From JBAXGE01 sp044344145 (GTDB lineage: Bacteria > Planctomycetota > Phycisphaerae > WQYP01), in NCBI GenBank assembly GCA_044344145.1, contig JBIJDM010000140.1:1-7884 (forward strand): DNA of 7,884 nt, read 5' to 3'. The notes under the pieces are model-generated. The model saw only the letters and a program-made list of their open reading frames with translations. It did no database searches and was not told where the DNA came from. The position numbers and the translations under genes were made by a program. Shown here one piece after another: positions 6,429-7,884 of the stretch. How positions within the stretch are numbered: position 1 is the stretch's first letter; the number at the start of each line of letters is the position of its first letter.

Positions 6429-7846
6429 GCTTTCTTCGCTTTTACGGCTTAAGCCTGCTGGGTCTGGCGATGATCCTGGGGGGGTGGGGGTGTCAGCCTA
6501 TGGGGTCCGTGGATTACGCTCAACGCTTGGGGGACAAAGGGTTAAGTATGCCCGAGCGATTGGCCGCAGATGTGCAATGGCGGCAACGGCCCGAATTTAG
6601 TCACGAGCAACGTAAGCAAATATTGCACCAGATTATTCGCGAATATGGTCAATCGGAAGATATGCAAATTTGGGCGCTGCGGGAATTATGTACCATGGAC
6701 CCCATGGCGGCGAAAAAAGCGGTGGCGCAAACCCTCCCCGAGATGGCGTTCGGCCCGGTGTTACAGCAGGCTTGTGATCTGATCGTGACACACCAGTGGC
6801 GTGATCTGACCCCAACGCTTGCGTTATCACTCCGGCGCGATGACTCCGGTATACCATTATCAGAACGTTCCGAATATCGCGCGCTGGGCAAATTATGGGC
6901 CTGTCCGCCGGTGAAGGTATTACAAAACTTAGTCCTAACCGCAGCCCAAACACGGGTACGGATTGCGGCTTTAGATATTCTCTCGGAAGCGCAAACACTG
7001 GCCGAGATCAAAGGCTGGTTACTTACCGGCCCGTCCGGCGATGCCTTTATCACGCGTATAAGCTGGTCCGTGAATGAATTGGGGTGTGTTCCCTATGGCA
7101 GTGGGGAACATCAGTGGTTGGTCCAATGGCATTCCCCAGCCTATCGCTGGGTACAACAACAAGCCCCCAAGGTGGTAGATCAACTTACCGTTCAACAACG
7201 TGAGGGTTTACGTTTGGCCCATATGCCGGGATTGGTGAACCTGGCTCAAGCGGGACCTTTGCCGACCCTCGAAGCGTTGCGGAATGAATTGATCCCCATC
7301 CTGCAGGCACGTACGCATGTGACGCGGACCCCGGCCTATCCCGGATCCCGTGATGATGTTCCTGACCGAATCGAAGTGGTGGGGACACAGTTGTGTTATG
7401 GAGATTGGGTCATTCTTAAGCTCATCAACGAAGCTTTGACCCAGCCGGGGGTCCAAGCGGAACTGGCCCGGCAAATTGCACTGGATTATGCTGATACCAG
7501 TACTGAACATGGTGCGGTATTAGGCTGTGATGACCGCGGAAATATCAAATTGGTGGGCTATCCACCCTTGGCTGGCGGAAGTGACATTAATTTTTTACCC
7601 TCGGAGGCGATGTTTCGCGCTTTGGCGGGAGGGATAGCGCTGTTCCATTACCACACCGCCAATGCGGACAATCCAATCCACGCGGGCCCGGGGGAAGGGG
7701 ATCTTGACGCGGTGGATCGGCAGCGTTTTAATGGGGTGGTGGTAACCCCTTTGAGCACAGAGAAATTGGATGTAGACGTTTTTTTACCCCACCGGCGGGT
7801 GATCAGTCTGGGCCAGTGGGCGATAAAATGGTCGGCCCAACGTTAA
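6410..7846 (+). CDS. Putative lipoprotein with C-terminal JAMM/JAB-like metalloprotease domain
   Basis: I do not recognise this 478-residue protein as a named family. A basic and hydrophobic signal segment (4-27) ends at Cys28 in GGWGC, a loose lipobox, suggesting lipid anchoring. Residues 45-205 are helix-rich with a HEAT/ARM-like feel (paired helices such as EDMQIWALRELCTMDP and TRVRIAALDIL). Residues 360-468 look like the JAB/MPN fold also seen in DUF4329: Glu366 in TEHGAVLG, strands GNIKLVGYPP and IALFHYHTAN supplying His413 and His415, a loop ending PGEGD with Asp431, then a helix and strands NGVVVTPL and DVDVFLP. The spacing from His415 to Asp431 is longer than in canonical JAMM (His-x-His-x7-Ser-x2-Asp), and the Ser position is Gly. 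Peptidase, deconjugase or non-catalytic use are all possible. Start choice is uncertain: ATG at 6410 or 6419, neither with a Shine-Dalgarno. An in-frame stop at 6398 excludes earlier starts. Confidence 0.75.
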   Translation: MRPMISCFLRFYGLSLLGLAMILGGWGCQPMGSVDYAQRLGDKGLSMPERLAADVQWRQRPEFSHEQRKQILHQIIREYGQSEDMQIWALRELCTMDPMAAKKAVAQTLPEMAFGPVLQQACDLIVTHQWRDLTPTLALSLRRDDSGIPLSERSEYRALGKLWACPPVKVLQNLVLTAAQTRVRIAALDILSEAQTLAEIKGWLLTGPSGDAFITRISWSVNELGCVPYGSGEHQWLVQWHSPAYRWVQQQAPKVVDQLTVQQREGLRLAHMPGLVNLAQAGPLPTLEALRNELIPILQARTHVTRTPAYPGSRDDVPDRIEVVGTQLCYGDWVILKLINEALTQPGVQAELARQIALDYADTSTEHGAVLGCDDRGNIKLVGYPPLAGGSDINFLPSEAMFRALAGGIALFHYHTANADNPIHAGPGEGDLDAVDRQRFNGVVVTPLSTEKLDVDVFLPHRRVISLGQWAIKWSAQR

Positions 7847-7884
7847 GGTTCTGACTAGACTATCGCTGCCGGGCTTGACTTGTA
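7847..7884 (+). other. Intergenic tail after the lipoprotein gene
   Basis: No terminator hairpin or T-run is visible in the 38 bases after the TAA. TTGACT at 7875-7880 matches five of six bases of a -35 box, but any -10 partner lies outside the window, so it may be chance. Confidence 0.25.

Noticed and set aside
1..7884. CRISPR array, defence island, phage or insertion sequence
   Set aside because: No regularly spaced direct repeats, transposase or integrase motifs, terminal inverted repeats or known defence domains are visible. The genes are housekeeping-like or envelope-related.

Overview
The window carries six protein-coding genes, one of them cut by the left edge, and almost no non-coding DNA. 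It reads like ordinary chromosomal sequence of a Gram-negative-type bacterium. Adaptor and lipoprotein genes point to a periplasm, and the Thr/Gln/Pro 'TTQP'-type linkers in two exported proteins are a habit I associate with Planctomycetota, especially Phycisphaerae. That placement is an inference from style, not from a marker gene. I see no tRNA, rRNA, CRISPR array, insertion sequence or phage gene.

Left block (1-2726, minus strand): a two-gene unit made of a membrane-anchored HlyD/MacA-type periplasmic adaptor (1050-2726), followed 24 bp later by a secreted protein of unknown function (1025 leftwards, truncated by the window edge). The secreted protein has a TolB/CsgG-like alpha/beta half and a carbohydrate-binding-like beta half. 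No transporter partner for the adaptor is visible; it may lie beyond the left edge.

Middle block (2881-4062, plus strand): a D-lyxose/D-mannose-type sugar isomerase and FolK (folate pathway), 30 bp apart. A 154-bp divergent intergenic region separates this block from the adaptor gene and is the only sizeable regulatory space in the window.

Right block (4064-6393, minus strand): two adjacent, translationally coupled CNNM/CorC-family membrane proteins, probably divalent-cation (Mg2+) transport or homeostasis factors. The first gene has the full CNNM-CBS-CBS-CorC architecture and the second lacks the C-terminal CorC domain. folK and the second CNNM gene meet tail-to-tail with one base between their stop codons.

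Far right (6410-7846, plus strand): a putative lipoprotein whose C-terminal third carries a JAMM/JAB-like metalloprotease signature (a glutamate, then His-x-His, then an aspartate) after a helical N-terminal part. Its start lies 16 bp from the divergent CNNM start, so the two promoters must sit inside or against each other's coding sequence, and one or both transcripts may be leaderless. This lipoprotein and the TolB-like secreted protein are the least familiar items here. I did not find convincing evidence of a complete new multi-gene system.
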